64,000 bases of DNA, from NCBI RefSeq assembly GCF_014648075.1, contig NZ_BMQK01000015.1, positions 62,001-126,000 of the forward strand. Reading direction: 5' to 3'. Below are positions 19,407-27,515 of the stretch, one piece after another. Position numbers and translations under genes: made by a program. Below the pieces are notes generated by a model. That model saw nothing but the letters and a program-made list of their open reading frames with translations, ran no database searches and was not told where the DNA came from. The number at the start of each line of letters is the position of its first letter. The stretch's first letter is position 1. The DNA is from Streptomyces ruber. GTDB lineage: Bacteria; Actinomycetota; Actinomycetes; Streptomycetales; Streptomycetaceae.

Positions 19407-20920
19407 GTTCGGACCCGGCCGCCACGCACGACTCGGCCTCCACACACGGCTCGGCCTCCACACACGATGCGACCCGTCCGCAGGGCACGCGGAGCACGTG
19501 GGCCACACAGGACACGCCCGGCCCCTCCCGTGCCCACGACCCCCACCGCTCCATCCGGCCGGTCCGTGCGCTGGCGGTCGATCCGCTGCTGGACGACCCG
19601 GCGACCCGCATCGTGGTCTGCTGCGGCTCCGGCGGCGTCGGCAAGACGACCACGGCGGCGGCCCTGGGACTGCGGGCCGCCGAGCGCGGCCGCAAGGTCG
19701 TCGTGCTCACCATCGACCCGGCCCGTCGGCTGGCACAGTCCATGGGCATCGACTCCCTGGACAACGTGCCCCGCCGGGTGAAGGGCATCGACGACAGCGC
19801 GGGCGGCGAACTGCACGCCATGATGCTCGACATGAAGCGCACCTTCGACGAGATCGTCGAGGCGCACGCGGACCCCGAGCGGGCGGCCGCCATCCTCGGC
19901 AACCCCTTCTACCAGTCGCTCTCGGCGGGCTTCGCGGGCACGCAGGAGTACATGGCGATGGAGAAGCTGGGGCAGCTCCGCGCGCGGGACGAGTGGGACC
20001 TGATCGTCGTCGACACCCCTCCGTCGCGTTCGGCGCTGGACTTCCTGGACGCCCCGAAGCGGCTCGGCTCCTTCCTGGACGGGAAGTTGATCCGGGTGCT
20101 GCTGGCGCCGGCGAAGATGGGCGGGCGCGCGGGGATGAAGTTCCTCAACGTCGGGATGTCGATGATGACGGGCGCCCTGGGCAAGATCCTCGGGGGACAG
20201 CTGCTGCGGGACGTGCAGACGTTCGTGGCCGCCATGGACTCGATGTTCGGCGGGTTCCGCACGCGCGCGGACGCCACGTACAAGCTGCTGCAGGCGCCCG
20301 GCACGGCGTTCCTGGTGGTGGCGGCGCCCGAGCGGGACGCACTGCGGGAGGCCGCGTACTTCGTGGAGCGCCTGGCCGCCGAGGACATGCCGCTGGCGGG
20401 TCTGGTGCTCAACCGGGTCCACGGCAGCGGTGCGGCGCAGCTGTCCGCCGAGCGAGCGCTCGCCGCCGCGGAAAATCTTGACGAGGTCCGCATTGTGGAT
20501 CAGCAGAGCGGGAAAGTAGGACTTCGTAGCTCTTCCGACACGTATGACAGTCCAGAACCGCCCGCATCCGAGGGTTCCGCGTCCGAGGCTCCCGCACCCG
20601 AATCCGGCTCCCCCGCCGAAGATCGGGCCGCCACCGACCGGGCCACTGCCGACGGGCGATCCACCGCCGACGACCGGACCGTCGAACAACTCACCGCAGG
20701 CCTGCTGAGGCTGCACGCCGAGCGCATGCAGCTGCTCTCCCGCGAGCAGCGCACACGCGACCGCTTCACCGCGCTCCACCCCGAGGTGGCCGTGGCGGAA
20801 GTGGCCGCACTGCCCGGTGACGTCCATGACCTCGCGGGGCTACGGGACATCGGAGACCGGCTCGCGGCCATACGCCCCGAGCTCCCCGAGTCCGGGGTCG
20901 AGGTCGAGACCGGCGCCTGA
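19403..20920 (+). CDS. ArsA-like ATPase (second of pair)
   Basis: A 505-residue partner of the preceding ATPase. A Thr/Ser/His-rich, low-complexity N-terminus (1-50) precedes Walker A GSGGVGKT (75-82) and VVDTPPSRSALDFLDAP. A charged, Ala/Asp-rich linker (about 375-425) separates the ATPase from a C-terminal helical segment. ATG 19403 overlaps the stop of the first ATPase by 4 nt. Convergent with wblA; the 229 bases between them hold only a 12-bp palindrome (21001-21012), with no clear terminator. Confidence 0.9.
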   Translation: MSSDPAATHDSASTHGSASTHDATRPQGTRSTWATQDTPGPSRAHDPHRSIRPVRALAVDPLLDDPATRIVVCCGSGGVGKTTTAAALGLRAAERGRKVVVLTIDPARRLAQSMGIDSLDNVPRRVKGIDDSAGGELHAMMLDMKRTFDEIVEAHADPERAAAILGNPFYQSLSAGFAGTQEYMAMEKLGQLRARDEWDLIVVDTPPSRSALDFLDAPKRLGSFLDGKLIRVLLAPAKMGGRAGMKFLNVGMSMMTGALGKILGGQLLRDVQTFVAAMDSMFGGFRTRADATYKLLQAPGTAFLVVAAPERDALREAAYFVERLAAEDMPLAGLVLNRVHGSGAAQLSAERALAAAENLDEVRIVDQQSGKVGLRSSSDTYDSPEPPASEGSASEAPAPESGSPAEDRAATDRATADGRSTADDRTVEQLTAGLLRLHAERMQLLSREQRTRDRFTALHPEVAVAEVAALPGDVHDLAGLRDIGDRLAAIRPELPESGVEVETGA

Positions 20921-21149
20921 GCGTCTCGGGACATGCCTGCTCCAGGACCCTGACCGCGCCGCCCGCCGGCCGGTCGGGGCCAGACCGGGACCGGGTGCGA
21001 CACCCTAGGGTGCTCGCCACCTTGAGATGCCCGAAGCAGTCCCGCGCGAGCGAGCCCGTGGTTCGCGTGAGCCCCTATGCCGGCGATCCCGCTGATCCCG
21101 GTATCGCCGCTACTCCTGGTGCTCCCGCGCACGGGGAATGGAGCAGTGC

Positions 21150-21488
21150 TCAGCCCACCGCCGCGTAGTTCTCGTACGTCTCGTCCTCGTCGAGGGGCAG
21201 CAGGCCGGCGCCGCGCTCGTACTCCGTACGCGCCGTCTCCAGCAGCCTGCGCCATGACGTGACGGTCGGCCGCCTGCGCAGCAACGCACGGCGTTCACGC
21301 TCCGTCATGCCTCCCCACACGCCGAACTCGACGCGGTTGTCCAGCGCGTCGGCCAGGCACTCCGTACGCACCGGGCATCCGGTGCACACCGCCTTGGCCC
21401 TGTTCTGCGCTGCTCCCTGCACGAACAGTTCATCCGGATCGGTAGTGCGGCAGGCAGCCTGCGCACTCCAGTCGGTTACCCAGCCCAT
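21150..21488 (-). CDS. wblA: WhiB-like regulator WblA
   Basis: A 112-residue Wbl protein. The 4Fe-4S ligands are Cys13, Cys35, Cys38 and Cys44, and the GVWGG turn is at 55-59, followed by a basic ERERRALLRRR segment. Length, sequence and position between ArsA-like ATPases and a class A PBP match WblA of S. coelicolor. There it is needed for maturation of aerial hyphae and lowers antibiotic production. Wbl proteins work by binding region 4 of the principal sigma factor. The start at ATG 21488 is fixed by family length; the leader upstream is long. Confidence 0.96.
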   Translation of the reverse strand: MGWVTDWSAQAACRTTDPDELFVQGAAQNRAKAVCTGCPVRTECLADALDNRVEFGVWGGMTERERRALLRRRPTVTSWRRLLETARTEYERGAGLLPLDEDETYENYAAVG

Positions 21489-22080
21489 ACCGGCGCCGTC
21501 CTCTCCCGAATCGAGGCTCCCCCACGGCGGCAGACGGCATATTCACCGCCGCCAGTTGAGGACGTTACGGAAGGTGGGCACAGTGCAACACCCCCTTCGG
21601 GCCCAATCTTGAATGGCCCGAACGGACTATGCGTAAGCGGCAGATCACCCGCAGGAGTGACCTGAGGACATACGTGACCATCCCGTCAGACTGGGACAGT
21701 TGTGTTGCGCCACATCGGACGGCTGGTGACACACAAGGCGGATTCGGACACGCATCCGGGAAAAGGGGAACCGGAGTTGGAACGATCCGGGGTCGCCAGA
21801 CGTACTTGATACATGGGTCTACTGCTGTGACAACCGAGAGCAGCTTAGGCCAAGGCATGGACATGTGTCCGGCGAATTAGAACGTTGGCACTTGTCCTCG
21901 GCATGCCGACCGGCGGTGTCACCGGGTCGCCCGCGGCGACACCGGGCGACCAGCGGCAATGGCGACCGGCGGCACCGCCGGGCGACCGCCCGCCCCCGGA
22001 CGTCACGATCCGGTACTCGAACATCCCGAGGACCGATTGCTCCCTCGGAACCCCCATGACTACGGATTAGGCTTCCCTTC
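21489..22080. other. Long divergent region upstream of wblA and the PBP gene
   Basis: 592 bases with no supportable gene. On the minus side it probably contains a long wblA leader (see the promoter at 21806-21833). On the plus side a TAGGCT box at 22068-22073 sits 7 nt before the PBP start. A GTCACC/CCGGGCGACC-rich stretch at 21915-21990 repeats the core GGCGACC several times. Confidence 0.5.
21806..21833 (-). promoter_or_regulatory. Candidate wblA promoter
   Basis: Reading the minus strand, TTGTCA (21833-21828) and TATCAA (21811-21806) are separated by 16 nt. This is the best sigma-70-type match in the region. It would give a wblA leader of about 310 nt. The assignment is an inference from sequence alone. 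Confidence 0.4.
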
Positions 22081-24432
22081 ATGGCAAACAAGCGCTCGGG
22101 CGGTGGTCTGTCACCCACGCAGCAGGCCGCCAGGTTCCTCGGTGTCAGCGTGCTCGCGGGGGCCGTCATGGCGGGCATCGCCCTGCCCGCGGTCGGCGCA
22201 CTGGGCCTGGCCGCCAAGGGATCGGTCGAGGGATTCGACGAGATCCCGTCCAATCTGAAGCGCCCGCCGCTGAGCCAGCGCACGCAGATCCTGGACAGCC
22301 AGGGCGGGCAGATCGCCACGGTCTACTCCCGTGACCGCACGGTGGTCGACCTCACGGACATCTCGCCGTACATGCAGAAGGCGATCGTCGCGATCGAGGA
22401 CTCGCGGTTCTACGAGCACGGCGCGGTCGACCTCAAGGGCATCCTGCGCGCCCTGAACAAGAACGCGCAGAGCGGCGGCGTCGAGGAGGGCGCGTCGACG
22501 CTGACGCAGCAGTACGTGAAGAACGTCTTCGTGGAGGAGGCCGGCGACGACCCGACGAAGGTCGCGCAGGCCACCCAGCAGACCCTCGGCCGCAAGATCC
22601 GCGAGCTGAAGTACGCGATCCAGGTCGAGGAGGAGCTCGGCAAGAAGAAGATCCTGGAGAACTACCTCAACATCACCTACTTCGGCCAGCAGGCGTACGG
22701 CGTCGAGGCCGCCTCCCGGCGCTACTTCTCCAAGTCCGCCAAGGACCTGGAGCTCCAGGAAGCCGCCCTCCTCGCCGGCATCGTCCAGGCCCCGACCCGC
22801 TACGACCCGGTGAACGACGAGGCGACGGCCAGGAACCGCCGCAACGTGGTCCTCCAGCGCATGGCCGAGGTCGGCGACATCACCCAGGCGCAGGCCGACG
22901 AGGCCAAGAAGACTCCGGTCGAGCTGGACGTCAGCAGGCCGAAGAGCGGCTGCATCACGGCGGTCAAGGGCGCGGGCTTCTTCTGCGACTACGTGCGCGA
23001 GGTCTTCCTGACCGATCCGATCTTCGGCAAGACCAAGGAGGACCGGGCCGCGGTCTGGAACCAGGGCGGTCTGACGATCCGCACCACGCTGGACCCGCAG
23101 GCCCAGGAGTCCGTGCAGCAGTCGGTGCAGGACCACGTCGACCAGGACGACGACGTGGCGACCGCCGCGACGATCGTCGAGCCCGGCACCGGCAAGATCC
23201 TGGCGATGGGCCAGTCCCGGCCGTACGGCGTCGACAGCAAGAAGAACGAGACGACGCTCAACCTCTCGGTCGACGAGGACATGGGCGGCGGCGCCGGGTA
23301 CCAGCCCGGTTCGACGTTCAAGCCGATCGTCGCCGCGGCCGCCATCGAGCGCGGCACGCCGGCGACCAAGACGTACTCCTCCCCGTACGAGATGGACTAC
23401 CCGAGCCCCGTGGCCACGTGCGACGGCAAGCGGTGGGTGAACGACGACAAGAAGCCCGCCGAGCTGTCCAACGAGAACGAGTCCGAGGTCGGCCCGTACG
23501 GCATGAAGGAGGCGACCGCCCTCTCGGTCAACACCTACTTCGTGCAGCTGATCAGCGACATCGGCATCTGCCCGGTGACCGAACTGTCGAAGAAGATGGG
23601 CGTCGAGCGGGCCGACGGGGACAAGATGCCCGAGGTGCCGTCCATCGCGCTCGGCACCCAGGAGGTGTCGCCGCTGACGATGGCGAACGCGTACGCGACC
23701 TTCGCCTCCCGCGGCACGTACTGCACTCCGGTCGCCATCGAGTCGATCACCCAGCGGGTCGGCGGGAAGACGAGCTCCCTCGACGTGCCGAAGTCGACCT
23801 GCTCGCGTGCGATGTCGGAGAAGACCGCCGACACCGTCAACACGCTCCTCCGGGGCGTGGTCGAGGACGGCACGGGCACGCAGGCGGGTCTCGGCAGCCG
23901 CCCGAGCGCGGGCAAGACGGGTACGACGGACTACCGCTACGCGGCCTGGTTCGTGGGCTACACGCCGAACCTGGCCGGTGCGGTCTGGGTCGGCGACCCC
24001 GCGCACGACCGGCAGATGGTGAACATCACCATCGGCGGCCGGTGGCACGACAAGGTGTACGGCGGTGAGGTTCCGGGCCCGATCTGGCGCGACATGATGT
24101 CCGGCGCCCTCGAGGGCAAGGAGGCGCCCGACTTCAACCTGGTCGACATTCCCAGCGGCGGCGGTGGCGGTCGCGACCGGGGCGACGACGGCAACAACGG
24201 GGACGGAGCCGGGAACGGCGGCAACGGCTGGGACGGCTGGCCGGGCGGCAACGGAAACGGCGGGAACGGCAACAACGGCGGCGGCAACGGGAACGGCGGC
24301 AACAACGGTGGCAACGGCGGCACCGGTGGCTTCATCACCGGAGGCACCGACGGCGGCACCTTCCCCGAACCCGACTTCTCGCTTCCGGGGAACATCTTCC
24401 AGGGACAGGGCGACGGAGGTCGCTTCGGCTGA
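22081..24432 (+). CDS. Class A penicillin-binding protein (transglycosylase/transpeptidase)
   Basis: A 783-residue bifunctional peptidoglycan synthase. One transmembrane segment (about 18-45) anchors it, followed by a GT51 domain with catalytic Glu106 in EDSRFYEHG. The transpeptidase domain carries SxxK at Ser411-Lys414 (STFK), SxN at 482-484 (SVN) and KTG at 612-614. The C-terminal 100 residues are an extreme Gly/Asn repeat. ATG 22081 lies 7 nt after a TAGGCT -10 box with no ribosome site, so it is likely leaderless. Divergent from wblA; terminators follow. Confidence 0.95.
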   Translation: MANKRSGGGLSPTQQAARFLGVSVLAGAVMAGIALPAVGALGLAAKGSVEGFDEIPSNLKRPPLSQRTQILDSQGGQIATVYSRDRTVVDLTDISPYMQKAIVAIEDSRFYEHGAVDLKGILRALNKNAQSGGVEEGASTLTQQYVKNVFVEEAGDDPTKVAQATQQTLGRKIRELKYAIQVEEELGKKKILENYLNITYFGQQAYGVEAASRRYFSKSAKDLELQEAALLAGIVQAPTRYDPVNDEATARNRRNVVLQRMAEVGDITQAQADEAKKTPVELDVSRPKSGCITAVKGAGFFCDYVREVFLTDPIFGKTKEDRAAVWNQGGLTIRTTLDPQAQESVQQSVQDHVDQDDDVATAATIVEPGTGKILAMGQSRPYGVDSKKNETTLNLSVDEDMGGGAGYQPGSTFKPIVAAAAIERGTPATKTYSSPYEMDYPSPVATCDGKRWVNDDKKPAELSNENESEVGPYGMKEATALSVNTYFVQLISDIGICPVTELSKKMGVERADGDKMPEVPSIALGTQEVSPLTMANAYATFASRGTYCTPVAIESITQRVGGKTSSLDVPKSTCSRAMSEKTADTVNTLLRGVVEDGTGTQAGLGSRPSAGKTGTTDYRYAAWFVGYTPNLAGAVWVGDPAHDRQMVNITIGGRWHDKVYGGEVPGPIWRDMMSGALEGKEAPDFNLVDIPSGGGGGRDRGDDGNNGDGAGNGGNGWDGWPGGNGNGGNGNNGGGNGNGGNNGGNGGTGGFITGGTDGGTFPEPDFSLPGNIFQGQGDGGRFG

Positions 24433-24466
24433 CCGTCGGCGGTGACGTGACAGAGGCGGAGGCGGG

Positions 24467-24490
24467 GACGGTGACCGGCCGGTCACCGTC
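24467..24490 (+). terminator. Palindrome after the PBP gene
   Basis: A perfect 24-bp palindrome (12-bp arms, no spacer) 34 bases after the stop. As a hairpin it needs a few central bases for the loop. It may act with the stronger stem at 24513. Confidence 0.5.
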
Positions 24491-24512
24491 GGTCACCCCG
24501 GCATGTGCACGG

Positions 24513-24553
24513 CGGTGGGGCGCTCTCCGGACTGACCGGGGAGCGCCCCACCG
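24513..24553. terminator. Bidirectional terminator between PBP and GatB/YqeY genes
   Basis: An 18-bp stem with one T-G pair (24513-24530 with 24536-24553) and a 5-nt ACTGA loop. It lies between two converging genes and fits both. Confidence 0.85.
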
Positions 24554-24581
24554 TCGTAAGCCGTACGACGAGACCGCTCGC

Positions 24582-25049
24582 TCAGGCGCCCGCGAGGAGC
24601 TGCTTGACCACCGCGGCGACGCGGCCGCCCTCGGCCTGCCCGGCCACCTTGGGGTTCACGATCTTCATGACCTGCCCCATGGCGCGCGGCCCCTCGGCAC
24701 CCGCCGCGCGGGCCTCCTCGATCGCCTGGGCGACGATCTGCCGGAGCTCCTCGTCCGACAGCTGCTTGGGCAGGTAGACGGCGAGGACCTCGCCCTCCGC
24801 CTTCTCCCGCTCCGCCTGCTCGGGGCGGCCGCCCTGCGCGAAGGCGTCCGCGGCCTCGCGCCGCTTCTTCGCCTCCTTGGTGATCACCTTGAGGACCTCG
24901 TCGTCGGAGAGCTCACGCTTCTCCTTGCCCGCGACCTCCTCCTTGGTGATCGCGGCGAGCGTCAGCCGGAGCGTCGAGGAGCGGAGCTCGTCGCGCTCCT
25001 TGATCGCGGCGTTGAGGTCTTCCTGCAGCTTCGACTTGAGCGTGGTCAT
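24582..25049 (-). CDS. GatB/YqeY domain protein
   Basis: A 155-residue soluble helical protein of the YqeY family, related to the tRNA-binding tail of the amidotransferase subunit GatB. KSKLQEDLNAAIKERDELRS at the start and VMKIVNPKVAGQAEGGRVA near the end are typical. Its exact role is unknown; tRNA-linked amidation is only suggested by homology. A GACAAT box ends 7 nt before ATG 25049, again a leaderless arrangement. Confidence 0.9.
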   Translation of the reverse strand: MTTLKSKLQEDLNAAIKERDELRSSTLRLTLAAITKEEVAGKEKRELSDDEVLKVITKEAKKRREAADAFAQGGRPEQAEREKAEGEVLAVYLPKQLSDEELRQIVAQAIEEARAAGAEGPRAMGQVMKIVNPKVAGQAEGGRVAAVVKQLLAGA

Positions 25050-25252
25050 GGACCTGATTGTCGCAGGTGCCCGGGGTGGACCGCCCTCCCATTCACCGGC
25101 GACGGACGCGAGGCCGACGACCGCCCGTCGTGGGTGGCACCGGCCCCGGGCACGAGGGGCGTTACTCGCCTGCCCGGCAGGGAACTTGGCCGGCCGACGG
25201 GGTTGTCCACAGGCGGCGTTGGGTGTCGCCCGGGTCTGACACGATGGGGCGT

Positions 25253-26185
25253 ATGCGAGCGCGATACGGAGTACCTGTGGGGATCGCGGCGGTCGGCGCC
25301 GCCGGTCTGTTGTACGCGGCGGGGTTCGAGGCCCGCTCCTTCCGGCTGCGGCGGGTGACGGTGCCGGTGCTGCCACCGGGCATGCGCCCCGTGCGCATAC
25401 TCCAGGTCTCCGACATCCACATGGTGAGCGGGCAGCGCAAGAAGCAGCGCTGGCTGCGCTCGCTGGCCGGCCTGCGGCCCGACTTCGTGATCAACACCGG
25501 GGACAACCTCTCCGACCCCGAGGGCGTCCCGGAGGTCCTGGACGCGCTGGGCCCGCTGATGGAGTTCCCCGGGGCCTATGTCTTCGGCTCCAACGACTAC
25601 TACGGCCCGAAGCTGCGCAATCCCGCCCGCTACCTGCTGGAGAAGGCCCAGGGGCGGCACGGCCTGAACGGCAACGCGCCCGCGGTGGGCGTGGTCCACA
25701 ACCCGTGGGAGGAGCTGCGGGACGGCTTCGACGCGGCCGGCTGGCTGAACCTGACGAACACCCGCGGCAGCCTCAAGGTCGACGGCATGGACATCGAGCT
25801 GACCGGCCTGGACGACCCGCACATCAAGCGCGACCGGTACGCGCAGGTGGCCGGCGGGCCGTCGGAGTCGGCCGACCTCTCGCTGGGCGTCGTGCACGCG
25901 CCGTACCTGCGCACGCTGGACGCGTTCACCGCGGACGGCTACCCGCTGATCCTGGCGGGCCACACCCACGGCGGCCAGCTCTGCATCCCCTTCTACGGCG
26001 CGCTCGTCACCAACTGCGACCTGGACACGGACCGGGTGAAGGGCCTGTCGAGACACACGGCGGACGGCCACACGTCCTACCTGCACGTATCGGCGGGCTG
26101 CGGCACGAACCGCTACACCCCCGTACGGTTCGCCTGCCCGCCGGAGGCATCGCTGATAACGCTGGTGGGCCGGGGCCGGGAGTGA
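25253..26185 (+). CDS. Calcineurin-like metallophosphoesterase, membrane-anchored
   Basis: A 310-residue protein with one N-terminal membrane segment, then a metallophosphoesterase domain. Metal-binding motifs are SDIHMV (D-x-H), NTGDN (GD), GSNDYY (GN[H/D]) and AGHTHGGQ. The third motif has Asp where many members have His, as in the YkuE-like group. Substrate unknown. ATG 25253 was used; ATG 25244 is an equally in-frame alternative adding three residues. Neither has a convincing ribosome site. Confidence 0.88.
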   Translation: MRARYGVPVGIAAVGAAGLLYAAGFEARSFRLRRVTVPVLPPGMRPVRILQVSDIHMVSGQRKKQRWLRSLAGLRPDFVINTGDNLSDPEGVPEVLDALGPLMEFPGAYVFGSNDYYGPKLRNPARYLLEKAQGRHGLNGNAPAVGVVHNPWEELRDGFDAAGWLNLTNTRGSLKVDGMDIELTGLDDPHIKRDRYAQVAGGPSESADLSLGVVHAPYLRTLDAFTADGYPLILAGHTHGGQLCIPFYGALVTNCDLDTDRVKGLSRHTADGHTSYLHVSAGCGTNRYTPVRFACPPEASLITLVGRGRE

Positions 26186-26295
26186 ACAGCGGGCCGTGGG
26201 CGATACCGCGATCGCCCATCTCGCGGGCGTAGCCCATCACCCGACCGGATCAGCTCATTCAGCCCATTTCGCCGGTGCGGCCTAGCCTGAGACGC

Positions 26296-27192
26296 ATGAC
26301 CGCACCGATACCCAGGGACATCCCCGAGCTGCCCCCGATCCCGGGCGTCGCCAAGCGGCTGTCGCCCCTGGTGCCCGCGAGAGCGGTACTGCCCCTGACC
26401 TGGCGCCCCGCGGCGGCCGCCTTCCGCGCCCTGGTGGCGCTCGCGGCGGCAGCGGGCGTAACCGTCGAACTGCTCACGGGCAGTCCGCTGCGCGCACTGG
26501 GCCTCTGGTCGGTCCAGTGCGGTGTGCTGGTGGCGGTGGTGTTCGCCTGCTCGGCGGTCCGGGCGTGGTCGGCCCGCCACCCCCTGCCACCCCTGGTGAC
26601 GGGCGGCACGCTGCTCTACGCCTGGACCGCGGGCTTGCTGCACCACCTGCTGCTGACACACGGCGTGGGCGCGTTCGCCCTGACGGGAGCGGGGACGGGA
26701 GCCGGCGCCGGTGACGTGGCCGCGCTCACGAACTGGCACGGAGCGACCTCCCCGCTCCTGCACACGGCGATCCCGCTCGCGGTGGCAGCGGACTGGCTGC
26801 TGCTGACCCGCCCCGGCACCCTGCGGCTGGTCCACACGGCGACGTGGCTGCTCTTCCCGCTGGCGTTCCTGGGCTTCACACTGGCCCGCGGCACCCTGCT
26901 CGGCACCCTGCTCGCGGACGACTCTCCGACGCCGTACCTCTATCCGTTCCTGGACGTGACCACGTACGGCTACAAGAGCGTCCTCCCCAACATCCTCCTC
27001 ATCGGCGTCGCGATCTCCGTCCTGGCCCTCGCCCTGGTGACCGTCGACCACATCCGCCCCAACCTGCTCCGCACCGGCCGCGACACCCCCCGCGGCCCCC
27101 GGGGACCGGGCGACCGGCTCAGCCACGTGGCGTCCTGGGACCAGCTCCCCGAAAACCGGATTTCGTCTCCAGCCACGAGTGGGCTAGAGTAA
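26296..27192 (+). CDS. Pr6Pr-family integral membrane protein
   Basis: A 298-residue protein with about six hydrophobic helices, TNWHGATSPLLHTAIPLAVAADW (see residues about 140-162) and a YPFLDVTTYGY loop. This pattern belongs to the Pr6Pr family, of unknown function. A proline-rich, cytoplasmic-looking N-terminus precedes the first helix. ATG 26296 lies 7 nt after TAGCCT (26283-26288), suggesting a leaderless message. The stop is 29 bases before a tRNA gene on the same strand. Confidence 0.75.
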   Translation: MTAPIPRDIPELPPIPGVAKRLSPLVPARAVLPLTWRPAAAAFRALVALAAAAGVTVELLTGSPLRALGLWSVQCGVLVAVVFACSAVRAWSARHPLPPLVTGGTLLYAWTAGLLHHLLLTHGVGAFALTGAGTGAGAGDVAALTNWHGATSPLLHTAIPLAVAADWLLLTRPGTLRLVHTATWLLFPLAFLGFTLARGTLLGTLLADDSPTPYLYPFLDVTTYGYKSVLPNILLIGVAISVLALALVTVDHIRPNLLRTGRDTPRGPRGPGDRLSHVASWDQLPENRISSPATSGLE

Positions 27193-27221
27193 ACGTCGTC
27201 GCCGCGACAAGCAGCGACGAT

Positions 27222-27295
27222 CGGGGTGTAGCGCAGCTTGGCAGCGCGCTTCGTTCGGGACGAAGAGGTCGTGGGTTCAAATCCCGCCACCCCGA
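27222..27295 (+). tRNA. tRNA-Pro(CGG)
   Basis: A full cloverleaf: 7-bp acceptor stem (CGGGGTG with CACCCCG), D arm GCGC/GCGC, anticodon stem CTTCG/CGAAG with loop TTCGGGA (anticodon CGG, reading CCG), and T arm GTGGG/CCCGC with TTCAAAT. The discriminator is A, and the CCA end is not encoded. The CCG codon is heavily used in this genome. Confidence 0.97.
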
Positions 27296-27310
27296 CAGAG
27301 AAACACAGGT

Positions 27311-27345
27311 CGAAGGCCTGGTCCTCAGTGAGGGCCAGGCCTTCG
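27311..27345 (+). terminator. Terminator after tRNA-Pro
   Basis: A 16-bp stem with one T-G pair and a 3-nt AGT loop starts 15 bases after the tRNA. Confidence 0.85.
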
Positions 27346-27515
27346 GCGTTGTTGTCGCCAGGAGCGGGTCGCGATTACGTGCCGTGTCCATGTATGTGAC
27401 CTGCGTAACGAATGTGTAGCCTTGCCGACTGTCTGGGCCCTACTCGTGGTGGTCGGCGTGCGGCAGGCGCGCGGTGCATCCCGCCGGCTCGGGCGAGATC
27501 GGCGAGGAGTGAGCA

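Noticed and set aside
18429..20920. Arsenic resistance operon
   Set aside because: Only ArsA-like ATPases are present; no arsB, arsC or arsR. The pair is a conserved neighbour of wblA with another role.
21001..21012. Palindrome CACCCTAGGGTG as a terminator between the second ArsA-like gene and wblA
   Set aside because: Too short, with no loop and no extended stem, to count as a terminator on its own.
22111..24486. A 791-residue minus-strand frame over the PBP gene
   Set aside because: Shadow of the PBP coding strand with no motifs of its own.
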